Part shown: positions 52,388 through 60,757 of the stretch, one piece after another
How positions within the stretch are numbered: the stretch's first letter is position 1
Layout: every line of letters starts with the position of its first letter
NCBI GenBank assembly: GCA_947471565.1
Contig: CANIVT010000004.1
Location: 62,001 to 126,000 of the forward strand
Length of the DNA: 64,000 nucleotides
Direction of reading: 5' to 3'
DNA from: Spartobacteria bacterium
Lineage (GTDB): Bacteria > Verrucomicrobiota > Verrucomicrobiia > Chthoniobacterales > UBA6821
Notes under the pieces: generated by a model
Told to the model about the DNA's origin: nothing
The model's input: only the letters and a program-made list of their open reading frames with translations
The model's database searches: none
Position numbers and translations under genes: made by a program

Positions 52388-52717
52388 TTAGTGCGCTAAG
52401 AGGGCTAGGTATCCGTTCACCAAAAAGAAGAGAACGGCCGGCGTGGTCTTCAGGAACCCGTCACGGATTTTGATTCGCACCAAAATGGCGAGCAGCATCA
52501 TCACGGCAAGACCGCCTGCCGCCGTCTGACCAAGCAGGGGAAAACGATGTCCCGCGAGGAGTCCCAGGGCACCGCAGATCTGCAGAAACCCGATGAGCTG
52601 GCGGAGTGACGACAAACCGAATCGCACGAACTCCTTTTCGAGATGGCGGGAGGTGAAGCAGCCAGTCCCGTAAGCCAAAAACGAAATGGCTGAGAACAGT
52701 GTGATCGCGGTGTTCAA
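52388..52717 (-). CDS. DoxX-like membrane protein, second copy
   Basis: A 109-residue four-helix protein similar in layout to its convergent neighbour (LRQLIGFLQICGALGLLAGHRF then GGLAVMMLLAILVRIKI). It starts at TTG 52717; no ATG is available upstream of the first helix. The two genes face each other across 13 bases, so the pair may derive from an inverted duplication or be a functional pair. Confidence 0.65.
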   Translation of the reverse strand: MNTAITLFSAISFLAYGTGCFTSRHLEKEFVRFGLSSLRQLIGFLQICGALGLLAGHRFPLLGQTAAGGLAVMMLLAILVRIKIRDGFLKTTPAVLFFLVNGYLALLAH

Positions 52718-52790
52718 TCACCCGAACTTAGGGAGAAGCAGGGCTTTCGCCTAAAACAATCGCTTTGTGGTCACGGTTTTCCTCAGCCAA

Positions 52791-54230
52791 TCAGTTCCCG
52801 AGATCCAACTCGAGCTGTGGAAGGGCGGCCTTGCCTGCGCTCTTGGGGTTCTTGGGACCGTGTGACCGCATGATCCGCCAGAGGGATCCGGGAGGCACGA
52901 TGGCCGCCGGATAGCCGTTGCGACTGCTCTCGGTCGGCAGGTGGATCGCATCGCTGGAAAGGTCTCGGAGCTCCGGCACCCAGCGGCGGATGAATTCCCC
53001 CTCGGGATCTTTCTCAAGAGACTGCTTGATCGGATTATAGATCCGTGGCGGCGAACCGTGGGTGGTTCCCGACTGCATCTGGAGCTGGCTGTAGTGGATA
53101 CCCGGCTCGTAGTCGAGGAAGGTGCGGGCCAGATGCGGGGCAAAGCGGCGCCAGTCAAGGTTGAGCGCGTAGGAGGCAAAGGAGACGAGCATCGCCCGGG
53201 CGCGGAAGTTGATCCATTTGGTCTCATTTAGCGAGCGCATGCAGGCATCGACAAAGGGGTAGCCCGTCATGCCCGAGGCCCAACGTGCGTAGAACGTCTC
53301 GTCCCAGCCATGAAGGGTTTCTCTGGCCGGGTTGATGCAGCGGAATTCCATCCACGGCAGTGACTCGAACTTCTGCAGGAAATGATCCCGCCAGCGAAGT
53401 CTCCGGTGGAAGCTGTTACGGTGCATCATGCTCCCGTGAGGTGGCCGCGGCTCGCGGGCCATCGAGGCCTGGGCCGCCCGCTTCGTGGAGAGACTACCCC
53501 AGGTGAGGTGAGGGGAGAGTCTTGAGCAGGCCTCGTGCGCATGGAGAGGGCTCCCCATCTCCACACGGTATCCCTGATGAAGAAGACACCGCTCGCCGAG
53601 AAAACTCTCCAGCAAACCGAGGGCGAGGTGCTCACCGCCCTGCTGGCGGGAAATGTCCCCGGGCGTGGAAAGATCCGAAGCCGGGAGACCGGATGGCATG
53701 GCGGAGGGGTTTCTCCAGAACTTAGGCTCGGGGGCCTGCGGTGTGGAGATCCACTCCCGCCAGAATGCTTGGTGCTCAGGCTTCTCCCGAGGAGCTTTTG
53801 AGCCCCTCAGGACGCCGTTTTGTAGAAACTCCACGACCGGAACTCCTCGTTCCCTGCAAAGTCGGAAGATGCGCTTGTCCCGATCAAAGGTCCAACCGTT
53901 TCCTGTCTCCTGATGGCAGAGGAGGTCCGTGATCTCGTACTGCTCAAAAAGGATCCCCAGCACGTTTTCTGCCGAGGGTGCTTCGGCGATCAACAGGTTG
54001 CCGCCGATCTTCCCCAGGCCTGATGCCAGATTGAGCAGGCACTCCGCGACAAATGCCCACTGATCTTCCGAGGCCTTGTCGGTTACCCAGTAGTCGGTCT
54101 CGCGGACATAGAGAGCGAGCGCTTTTTCTCCTGCAGCACATCGCCGCGAGGCCTCTGCTAGTGGGGCATGGTCGTGCAGCCGTAGATCCCGCTTCAGCCA
54201 GACCAGAGTGATCCTCTCGCTCCCGCTCAT
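52791..54230 (-). CDS. phrB: Deoxyribodipyrimidine photolyase family protein
   Basis: A 479-residue cryptochrome/photolyase in the normal domain order. The antenna-domain motif LVWLKRDLRLHDHAPL opens the protein. The FAD domain shows RLSPHLTWGSLSTKRA, HRRLRWRDHFLQKF, GYPFVDACMRSLNETKWINFRARAMLVSF and DYEPGIHYSQLQMQSG. It probably repairs UV-induced pyrimidine dimers using blue light. The DUF2256 gene upstream overlaps it by ATGA. A second, permuted photolyase lies at 47.6-48.8 kb. Confidence 0.9.
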   Translation of the reverse strand: MSGSERITLVWLKRDLRLHDHAPLAEASRRCAAGEKALALYVRETDYWVTDKASEDQWAFVAECLLNLASGLGKIGGNLLIAEAPSAENVLGILFEQYEITDLLCHQETGNGWTFDRDKRIFRLCRERGVPVVEFLQNGVLRGSKAPREKPEHQAFWREWISTPQAPEPKFWRNPSAMPSGLPASDLSTPGDISRQQGGEHLALGLLESFLGERCLLHQGYRVEMGSPLHAHEACSRLSPHLTWGSLSTKRAAQASMAREPRPPHGSMMHRNSFHRRLRWRDHFLQKFESLPWMEFRCINPARETLHGWDETFYARWASGMTGYPFVDACMRSLNETKWINFRARAMLVSFASYALNLDWRRFAPHLARTFLDYEPGIHYSQLQMQSGTTHGSPPRIYNPIKQSLEKDPEGEFIRRWVPELRDLSSDAIHLPTESSRNGYPAAIVPPGSLWRIMRSHGPKNPKSAGKAALPQLELDLGN

Positions 54231-54400
54231 GGGCTGGTTCTACGTGACCGTTTCAACTCGCCCTTGCAGGCCTCGCTACAGCAGGTGATGGACTCCCAGT
54301 CGCGCTCCCATTTCTTGCGCCAGGCAAAGGGACGGTTGCAGTGCCGGCAGATCTTCTCCGGGAGATCGGACTTGCTGACCGCTTTCCCGTTCCGGCGCAT
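54227..54400 (-). CDS. DUF2256 small zinc-ribbon protein
   Basis: A 57-residue protein with the family motif ICRHCNRPFAWRKKWERDW followed by ITCCSEACKGELKRSRR, carrying two CxxC-like pairs. DUF2256 proteins are commonly encoded with photolyase or cryptochrome genes, exactly as here with an ATGA overlap. The ATG at 54400 gives the usual size; longer frames are spurious. Function unknown; zinc binding inferred from the cysteines. Confidence 0.88.
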   Translation of the reverse strand: MRRNGKAVSKSDLPEKICRHCNRPFAWRKKWERDWESITCCSEACKGELKRSRRTSP

Positions 54401-54410
54401 GGTGCGGGAA

Positions 54411-55202
54411 TCAGACGGAGAGCGCCGCCTGCACCTGATCCCAGAGACGGGCACGGCTTGCGAGGGCTCCGCGTGCCGCTTCGACGGCCTCGGCGAGCTT
54501 TGCCCGATCATCACCACAGAGGGTGGCAACGAGGCGAAGCGCAGCGGGTCCGTGCTCGTCGCCGTCGAGTTCCGCGTGGCGCTTCAGATAATAATGGAAG
54601 ATCGGCGCGGGGTCCTCGCCGATGCCGAGCCTGGCGAGCAGGGAGTTGAACATCCCGGGGATGACGTTCTCTCGGCCAAAGGAGAAGGAGGCGGCGATCC
54701 TGTGTGCCTCGCCTCGCTTGAGCAACGCGAAGGTATCCTGCATGAAAGCCCGCGAAGGCTCCGGCACCATCGGTGCTTCGAGGGCTGCCTCGAGCCCCTG
54801 CGAGCGCACGATGTCGAGGAAGGCCGTGATGGGCGCCGTATCAGCCCCCACCTCGCGCATCGCCATCAGGTAGAGGTCAAAGTGGCTCGCGTGGGTCGAG
54901 TGCTCGCGATGGGACTTCGGAAGCCGGTCCGATTCCTCCCCGGTCACGATGTCGTTAATTAGGCGTACGAGATCGCCGTGAGGGCGCGGCATCCAGGGCC
55001 AGGTTGCCGGAGCCAACTCTGCCTGGAGGAACTTCAGCAGCGACATGAAATCCCAGACGGGGAAGACATGGTGCTCCATGAAAATGCGGAGCTGTTTCTC
55101 GGTCTGAACTACTCCGAAGACAGGGTGGGTCTCAACGGTCTCAAGCGAGGTTTTCAGTGCGTCAGCAAGATGCTGCTCGGTGGGCGTGAGAAGTGCGGTC
55201 AT
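54411..55202 (-). CDS. DUF3050 family heme-oxygenase-like protein
   Basis: A 263-residue helical protein matching DUF3050: HPVFGVVQTEKQLRIFMEHHVFPVWDFMSLLK, EESDRLPKSHREHSTHASHFDLYLMAM and DPAPIFHYYLKRHAELDGDEHG. Repeated HH/ExxH-like clusters suggest a di-iron or heme site in a heme-oxygenase-like fold. The ATG at 55202 was preferred; one at 55232 is possible. Ten bases upstream of DUF2256, so likely part of the photolyase operon. Confidence 0.82.
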   Translation of the reverse strand: MTALLTPTEQHLADALKTSLETVETHPVFGVVQTEKQLRIFMEHHVFPVWDFMSLLKFLQAELAPATWPWMPRPHGDLVRLINDIVTGEESDRLPKSHREHSTHASHFDLYLMAMREVGADTAPITAFLDIVRSQGLEAALEAPMVPEPSRAFMQDTFALLKRGEAHRIAASFSFGRENVIPGMFNSLLARLGIGEDPAPIFHYYLKRHAELDGDEHGPAALRLVATLCGDDRAKLAEAVEAARGALASRARLWDQVQAALSV

Positions 55203-55234
55203 GGGTAGGAATTTACCATGATTCAGCCTCATGG

Positions 55235-55462
55235 TCAGAGCGAGAAAACGAAGTGATCGAACTTGGCAAGCAGGTCACCCCAAAAGCCCCATCCCTTCGC
55301 GATCAGGCTGACTCCGGAAAGGGCCAAGAGGACGATAACCAGCCGGTTGTAGACGGAATTGGATAACCTCCGGAAAGCCATCACGCCGAGCCTCGTCGTG
55401 ATCACGATCACGAGAAGAGAGGAACCCCAGAGGATTCCCAGACATCCGCTGAAGACACCGCC
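55235..55462 (-). pseudogene. C-terminal remnant of a TauE/SafE-like membrane protein
   Basis: This frame encodes about 75 hydrophobic residues ending LSNSVYNRLVIVLLALSGVSLIAKGWGF. That pattern (R-x-L-S-x-x-x-x-RLV-x-x-LL-x-LSG-SL) is typical of the last helices of TauE/SafE sulfite-exporter-like proteins, normally about 250 aa. No start or N-terminal part exists; immediately upstream is the remnant of an unrelated acyltransferase in another frame. Confidence 0.5.
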
Positions 55463-55489
55463 CCGGATCAGGAGCAACCAGCATCCGTG

Positions 55490-55850
55490 CCTCCCGCTTG
55501 AGGAGATTGTCCACGGGGACAATCGTTAGAAGAGCTAGCAGCAGCGGCAGGAGGATCCTTTGCACGCGCTGACGGATCATTCCGCCAAGGCCGTGACGCT
55601 GGAGAATGAACATCGTGAAGAAGCCGCTGATCAGGAAAAATAGCGGCATCCGGAACATGTGGATCGCCGCATAGGGAATGAAGAACAAGCCGTTCTGACG
55701 AGTGTCCTGAACGGGCCAAGGGACCGGGATAAAACTCAACAAGGCGTGCAGGACGATCCCCAGGATCATCGCCACGCCGCGAAGTGCATCGAGGTCGGTA
55801 CGCCTGGAGGGGCTGCCACCCATGGTCGGATTATTCGAGAAATCGTTCAT
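55490..55850 (-). pseudogene. N-terminal fragment of an acyltransferase-3 family protein
   Basis: Starting from ATG 55850, the first 120 residues match membrane acyltransferases: RRTDLDALRGVAMILGIVLHALLSF (opening helix with the family histidine), IHMFRMPLFFLISGFFTMF and RVQRILLPLLLALL. Complete proteins are about 370-400 aa with ten helices. After about residue 120 the frame continues to 55275 with a charged, unrelated sequence, while a TauE-like remnant starts in another frame. A deletion has probably joined two genes. Confidence 0.7.
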
Positions 55851-55898
55851 GCGACCTGAACCATCCTTGGAGACGAAGGGATCAGCCCGGGCCCGAAC

Positions 55899-56900
55899 TC
55901 AGGGATTGGCCGACTGCGGCAGGACGATGACGGGCTTGTCGTTTTCCCGAGGAGCATTGGGTGCTGGCGGCGCGCCGTCGATGAAAGCATCCATCTGCTG
56001 GCCCACGTAGATCGGCACCTTGGTCTTGTCGAACTGGTAGATGACCTGCAAAACGCGGGTGTCGACGCGTTCGGTGCTGTCACCGGTGAGCGATTTTTTC
56101 ACGGTGATGTAGGGTTCGATACGGACAAAGCGGAGAGGGATCGGTTCCGAGCGCATCCCCTTGATGTAGGCGATCGCAGGTGCCCCTGCCCTCACGCGGG
56201 AGGCACTGTCCTCGTCGACATCGGTGCGCAATTGCAGTCTCTCGGTTTCGCCCAGCAAGAGGGAGGGAGCATTCGGATCGGTCGGGGAGACGCCCGCATA
56301 CTCCCCCTCGTGCATGTTCTGCCTGAGGATGTCGCCGTCGCGGGGTGCGCGGACGGTGAGCAGGTCCAGGTTCACCTCCGCCTGGGTCAACTGGGCACGG
56401 GCCAGCAGGAGATTCGCACGTGCTGAACCTAGAGAGGACTCGGCCGACTGGAGCTCGAAGTATTTCCTCTTCTGCACATCCTCACTGATCACGCGCTGCG
56501 AGAGAAGACGGTCGCTGCGTGCAAGATCGTCCTTCTTGTCCTCGACCTTGACCTCGGCCTCCTTGACCTGGGCCTCCAGCAGCGCCACCTGGGCCTTCTG
56601 CGCGGAGACTTTCGCCTCGGCATCCCTGGTATCTTGGCGGAATAGGGGATCCCCCTTTCTCACCCGGTCTCCCACCTTCACGTAGATGTCCATGATCAGT
56701 CCGGGCAGGATGGGGGCCACGATGACGTTCTCATTGACCGCCTCCACCATTCCACGGGCGCCTATCGAGTCGGTGTAGGGAGCCCGCGACGGCTCTACCA
56801 GCGGGACCGGTGTGGGAAGGGGCTTCTTGAGCTTGAAGACGAGTAGTGCGGCGGCACAGATCCCGATCAGTGCCAGGAGGATGGAAAGGCGATTAAGCAT
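55899..56900 (-). CDS. HlyD/DevB-type membrane fusion protein
   Basis: A 333-residue periplasmic adaptor: N-terminal anchor helix (ILLALIGICAAALLVF), split lipoyl domain (NVIVAPILPGLIMDIYVKVGDRVRKGDPLF and VRAPRDGDILRQNMHEGE), a long coiled coil between them (residues about 90-180), and a C-terminal beta domain. It should link the inner-membrane ABC exporter encoded by the next two genes to an outer-membrane channel. The start overlaps the end of the ATPase gene by eight bases. Confidence 0.88.
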   Translation of the reverse strand: MLNRLSILLALIGICAAALLVFKLKKPLPTPVPLVEPSRAPYTDSIGARGMVEAVNENVIVAPILPGLIMDIYVKVGDRVRKGDPLFRQDTRDAEAKVSAQKAQVALLEAQVKEAEVKVEDKKDDLARSDRLLSQRVISEDVQKRKYFELQSAESSLGSARANLLLARAQLTQAEVNLDLLTVRAPRDGDILRQNMHEGEYAGVSPTDPNAPSLLLGETERLQLRTDVDEDSASRVRAGAPAIAYIKGMRSEPIPLRFVRIEPYITVKKSLTGDSTERVDTRVLQVIYQFDKTKVPIYVGQQMDAFIDGAPPAPNAPRENDKPVIVLPQSANP

Positions 56901-57624
56901 GGCGGTATTCGGCAGCGGGGCAGCTCTTCACAACCCTGCCATCCTCCATCTCCGCAATCCAGTCGGCGAAGGAAAAAATCCTGCTGTCGTGGGTGACAAC
57001 AATGACGCAGCGGTCCGGACGGCAGGCGCTCTCCTTAAGTAACTCGAGGGCATGGTGACCTGTCTTGGCATCGAGAGAGGCTGTCGGTTCGTCGCAAATG
57101 ATGAGGCGCGGATCGTGCACGAGAGCTCGGGCTATCGCAACCCGCTGCTGCTGGCCTCCGGAGAGCTGCCTAGGGAAGGAGCGGATCCGGGTGCCGAGAC
57201 CGAGTTCAGTCAGGACCGCCGCCGCCTTCTCCTCGGCTTTGCGAGAGGGCCATCCCTGAAGAATGAGAGGAATGGATGCATTCTCAGCGAGCGTGAGCGT
57301 GGGGATGAGGTTGAACTGCTGGAAAATGAACCCGACGTTCCTGCTGCGAAAGGCGGTCACCTCAGCATCGCTCATGCCGCCGATGTCCTGGCCAAAGACC
57401 TCGATGCGCCCCGAGTCGGTCTGCATCGTGCCGCAGATGACGCTCAGGAGGGTTGTTTTCCCGCATCCGGAGGGCCCAACGATCATGGTAAGTTGTCCCG
57501 CGAGCGCCGTGAACGAAACGTCGCGCAAGGCGTAGGTCGGTGTGTCGCCGTTGGGAAAGGTCTTCACGACCTTCTCCACCCGGACGGCGACGGAGTTTTC
57601 GGATGCCGTAATCGGATGGCTCAT
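56893..57624 (-). CDS. ABC exporter ATPase, DevA/LolD/MacB type
   Basis: A 243-residue nucleotide-binding subunit. Walker A is [11 protein letters not shown], the Q-loop [13 protein letters not shown], the signature [15 protein letters not shown], Walker [13 protein letters not shown] and the switch His in VVTHD. This belongs to the MacB/LolD/DevA group, which pairs with FtsX-type permeases. ATG 57624 overlaps the permease stop by ATGA; a longer frame is rejected. Confidence 0.93.
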   Translation of the reverse strand: MSHPITASENSVAVRVEKVVKTFPNGDTPTYALRDVSFTALAGQLTMIVGPSGCGKTTLLSVICGTMQTDSGRIEVFGQDIGGMSDAEVTAFRSRNVGFIFQQFNLIPTLTLAENASIPLILQGWPSRKAEEKAAAVLTELGLGTRIRSFPRQLSGGQQQRVAIARALVHDPRLIICDEPTASLDAKTGHHALELLKESACRPDRCVIVVTHDSRIFSFADWIAEMEDGRVVKSCPAAEYRHA

Positions 57625-58754
57625 TTGAAGACGACGGCGGGTTCGAGCTTTGCGATCTGTCGGAGGCCAACCAATGCGGAGAAGCTGCAGATGAGCATGA
57701 TAATGACGGCCACTGCCACGGGCACCTGCCATGGCATGAAGAAAGGAGGAGTCTCGAGTTTGAGAACCTTGAGTCCGAAGAGGGTGGTCAATCCCACGCC
57801 GATCCCGAAGCCGACAAAGCCGACCGAAAACGACTGGAGGAAAACCATGGCCGTCAAAATGGGCATACGGGCTCCCATCGCCTTCAGGGCGGCGAGATAG
57901 CGCAGGTTATCGAGGATGAAGAGGTAGAAAGTCTGCCCGGCGATCGCGATACCGACAATCATCCCCATGATCACGACCGTTCCGAAGGAAATCGGGATAC
58001 CGGTGTTTTTGATATACCACCGAACGGTCGTCCAGAAGAGGTCGTCGCGCGCGAAGGCGCGGAGGCCAGGAACCCTGCTGATCCGCGCTGCGAGTTCCTG
58101 AGGTGACACCCCTGGCTTCGGCTCCACCAGCACGCAGCTGAGCATCTTGCGCTGGGGCTTTGCGAACTGGAGTGCCCGGTCATAGGTTGTGAAGACGTAG
58201 GGTTGGGCTAGGAAGCTGCGGTTTTCGTGGCAGATGGCGACGACCTCAGCGCGCTTGTCGTTGATCTCAAAGGAGGTGCCGATATCGATTTTGATTCCCT
58301 TCTTCCGGTATTTCTCGACGCCGACCTGATCGATGATCACGGCATCCGGGAGACGCAGATCCTCCACCCGGCCCTTGAGGATTTCCATCGGCCTGCCGAC
58401 GAAAGTCGCCGTGTCGAGTCCGGTCAGTTGGACATTCTGGAAGGATCCGTCTCCCAGTCGTGCCTGCTCGATCCCCAGATAAAGAGGGACGGCCCACTCC
58501 ACGCCCGGGACGCTCCGCACGCGCGTCACCTCGATCTCGCGCAGGGGGATGACCTCGTTGACCTGCTCCACCTTCGCGTCGAAGACCCAGACCTTTGCAT
58601 CGATGTTCCGCACGGTTGCGGTGGTCCAGAGCATGATGCCGCAGAAGACCGATGTCTGCTGGGTCATCAGCAGGGAGCAGAAGGTCAGGCCGCCGACCAG
58701 CATCACGTACTTCGCGCGGTCGCGGAAGAGCATGAGGAGGGCAATGCGGAGCAT
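57621..58754 (-). CDS. ABC exporter permease, DevC/FtsX type
   Basis: A 377-residue permease: first helix (YVMLVGGLTFCSLLM), a periplasmic domain of about 200 residues, then three C-terminal helices with FILDNLRYLAALKAMGARM as coupling region and FKLEP-like ending ([11 protein letters not shown]). With the ATPase and fusion protein it forms a DevBCA-like tripartite exporter. In cyanobacteria DevBCA exports heterocyst glycolipids; the substrate here is unknown. No outer-membrane TolC gene is adjacent. Confidence 0.88.
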   Translation of the reverse strand: MLRIALLMLFRDRAKYVMLVGGLTFCSLLMTQQTSVFCGIMLWTTATVRNIDAKVWVFDAKVEQVNEVIPLREIEVTRVRSVPGVEWAVPLYLGIEQARLGDGSFQNVQLTGLDTATFVGRPMEILKGRVEDLRLPDAVIIDQVGVEKYRKKGIKIDIGTSFEINDKRAEVVAICHENRSFLAQPYVFTTYDRALQFAKPQRKMLSCVLVEPKPGVSPQELAARISRVPGLRAFARDDLFWTTVRWYIKNTGIPISFGTVVIMGMIVGIAIAGQTFYLFILDNLRYLAALKAMGARMPILTAMVFLQSFSVGFVGFGIGVGLTTLFGLKVLKLETPPFFMPWQVPVAVAVIIMLICSFSALVGLRQIAKLEPAVVFK

Positions 58755-58760
58755 AAAAAA

Positions 58761-58798
58761 TTAGGGTGTTAGGGGTTTAGGCTGAAGGCTGTTAGGGC
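58761..58798. repeat. TTAGGG(T)GTTAG-type degenerate octamers
   Basis: The gap before the DevC-like gene holds GGGTGTTAGG, GGTTTAGGC, TGAAGGC and TGTTAGGGC in a row. On the minus strand, the sense strand of the neighbours, it reads CCCTAACAGCCTTCAGCC-like, the counterpart of the blocks at 20386 and 13888. Confidence 0.6.
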
Positions 58799-58818
58799 TG
58801 CACCCGATAGCCAAATCC

Positions 58819-59409
58819 CTAGGTCCTATTTGACAGTTGTCGTTCGGCGTATTTGGCGATGAGGTCGTATTCCAGATTCACGGGATCGCCCTGCTTCAGG
58901 TTGCCAAGGTTTGTTTCCTGAAGCGTGTGGGGAATGATCCAGAGGCCGAAGCTTCCCTCGGCGAGGGAGGCCACGGTCAGGGAGACGCCGTTCACGGCGA
59001 TCGAGCCCTTCTCAATGAAATAGCGCAGACCTTCCCTGGGAATCGCGATCACGAGGTTGAGATCGTTTCCCATCGGCTCGGCGGACAGCACTTCGGCCGT
59101 CGTATCGATATGTCCCTGGACGAAGTGACCCCCGAAGCGTCCATCCGCTCGTAGGGCTCGCTCGAGATTCACCCATGAACCGGGCTTGAGAGTGCCGAGG
59201 TTGGTGCGGTTGAGCGTTTCCACCAAGAGATCGAAGGAAACCCCTCCCTCCTTACCCGTGACGGTCAGGCAGCAGCCGTTCACCGCGACGCTTTCCCCCA
59301 GGGCCAACTCGTCGGCAAAAGGCGCCTCAATCACGAGGCGCGCGGCATCGTTGCCTCTCGGTTCGAGCACTTTCACGGTGCCGACCGACTCGATCAGTCC
59401 GGTGAACAT
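58819..59409 (-). CDS. ribE: Riboflavin synthase alpha chain
   Basis: Riboflavin synthase dismutates two 6,7-dimethyl-8-ribityllumazine molecules into riboflavin. The 196-residue protein has the expected internal duplication of two barrels: MFTGLIESVGTV with VAVNGCCLTV, and the second half beginning near HFVQGHIDTTAEV with IAVNGVSLTV. The other riboflavin genes are not here. It is placed 64 bases upstream of the exporter operon. Confidence 0.95.
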   Translation of the reverse strand: MFTGLIESVGTVKVLEPRGNDAARLVIEAPFADELALGESVAVNGCCLTVTGKEGGVSFDLLVETLNRTNLGTLKPGSWVNLERALRADGRFGGHFVQGHIDTTAEVLSAEPMGNDLNLVIAIPREGLRYFIEKGSIAVNGVSLTVASLAEGSFGLWIIPHTLQETNLGNLKQGDPVNLEYDLIAKYAERQLSNRT

Positions 59410-59418
59410 AAAAGAAGG

Positions 59419-60702
59419 CTACCGGAGAAAAATCCATCCTGCCAGCGCCAGCACGGGAAGCAGGATCGGCAACGCATAGGTGACGATGTAGCCGAAGAAG
59501 CCGGGACACTTCGCTCCAGCCCCCTCGACGATGCTGCGGACCATGAAATTCGGCCCGTTACCGATGTAGGTCATCGCGCCGAAGAAAACTGCACCGAGCG
59601 AGATAGCCATCAGGTTCGCGGGTGTCTGCATGGCGATTCCCAGAATATCGGCGGGGTTGTGCAGAGATCCCACCTTCAGTCCCGCATCGACGGAAAGGAA
59701 GGCGAGGTACGTGGGAGCGTTGTCGAGTACCGAGGAGAGAAGCCCCGTCGCGTAGTAGAAATGCAGCGGCCCCATCCCAAAGCTCCGCGTGAGTTCCGGG
59801 GCCAGCCGCCCCAGCAGATCGAGCGCCGGAATCATGGTCAGGAAGATCCCAAGGAAGAGCCACGCAACCTCGCGGATCGGCGCGAAGGAGAAATCATTCC
59901 TTTCATGGATGAGCCTCGGGGTCAGATACCACGAGCAGAGGGCGGCCCCCGCCATGACGACCTCCCGCCAGGGGCTCGGCAGGAAGATTGCCCCCAGGAT
60001 GACGACCAGCGGGGCGAGGTTTCCGATCCCCTCCACGGAGAAGCGTTCCTCGCCCGCCTCCTCCTGACGGACTGCCTTTGGAGCCCTCAGGAAATTCTCC
60101 CGGTCCATGAGGAAGAAAACCGCCCCGAGTAGTCCAAGGGCTAGGAGCCATGGCTTCCAGAGATGGGCAAGCGTCCAGAAGAAGGGGACCCCCTTCAGGA
60201 ATCCGAGGAACAGTGGAGGGTCTCCGACGGGCGTGAGGCAGCCGCCGACATTGGAAATCAGAAAGATGAAAAAGACGGCGTGGAATCCCGTGAAGCGGTA
60301 TCGGTTCATCCGGATCCAGGGACGGATCAGGAGCATCGAGGCGCCCGTGGTGCCGATGAGGTTGGAAAGCACGGCGCCGCCGAGCAGAAAGAGAAGATTC
60401 CTCAACGGGGTGGCCTCGCCCTCCACGCCGAGATGGATGCCACCCGCCACGATGAAGAGGGAGGCCATCAGGATCAGGAAGCTTCCGTATTCATGCAGTG
60501 CGTCCCCGACCCGGGGAGCTTCGTGCAGAGCAACGAGATAGTATCCTGCCACCACGGCGCCGAGCACCACTGAGACCTTCGGGTAGTTCCGCTCCCACCA
60601 GTGATGGGCCAGGAACGGCAGGAGCGCGATCCCAAGCAACTGCAGAGCAAAGGGTATCAACAGCCAGGGGCCGGGGACTGCGCCGAGGGGAATGTCGTGC
60701 AT
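59419..60702 (-). CDS. Sodium:proton antiporter-like (ion transporter superfamily, NhaD/CitMHS type)
   Basis: A 427-residue membrane protein with about 11-12 helices and two repeat units typical of the ion transporter superfamily. The conserved hairpin NLIGTTGASMLLIRPWIRMN and the matching SVLDNAPTYLAF and AVFFGAMTYIGNGPNFMV are present, as in NhaD- and CitMHS_2-type proteins. It may exchange Na+ for H+ or carry a carboxylate. The ATG at 60702 is divergent from the lipoprotein gene. Confidence 0.8.
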   Translation of the reverse strand: MHDIPLGAVPGPWLLIPFALQLLGIALLPFLAHHWWERNYPKVSVVLGAVVAGYYLVALHEAPRVGDALHEYGSFLILMASLFIVAGGIHLGVEGEATPLRNLLFLLGGAVLSNLIGTTGASMLLIRPWIRMNRYRFTGFHAVFFIFLISNVGGCLTPVGDPPLFLGFLKGVPFFWTLAHLWKPWLLALGLLGAVFFLMDRENFLRAPKAVRQEEAGEERFSVEGIGNLAPLVVILGAIFLPSPWREVVMAGAALCSWYLTPRLIHERNDFSFAPIREVAWLFLGIFLTMIPALDLLGRLAPELTRSFGMGPLHFYYATGLLSSVLDNAPTYLAFLSVDAGLKVGSLHNPADILGIAMQTPANLMAISLGAVFFGAMTYIGNGPNFMVRSIVEGAGAKCPGFFGYIVTYALPILLPVLALAGWIFLR

Positions 60703-60757
60703 GGATCCTATGCGTTTTTCATGGACTTCTGAGACTTCGCGAGCAAATTCAACCGAC

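Noticed and set aside
52375-52400. GCGC-flanked hairpin between the two convergent DoxX genes
   Set aside because: Four-base arms only and overlapping the stop codon; too weak to call a terminator.
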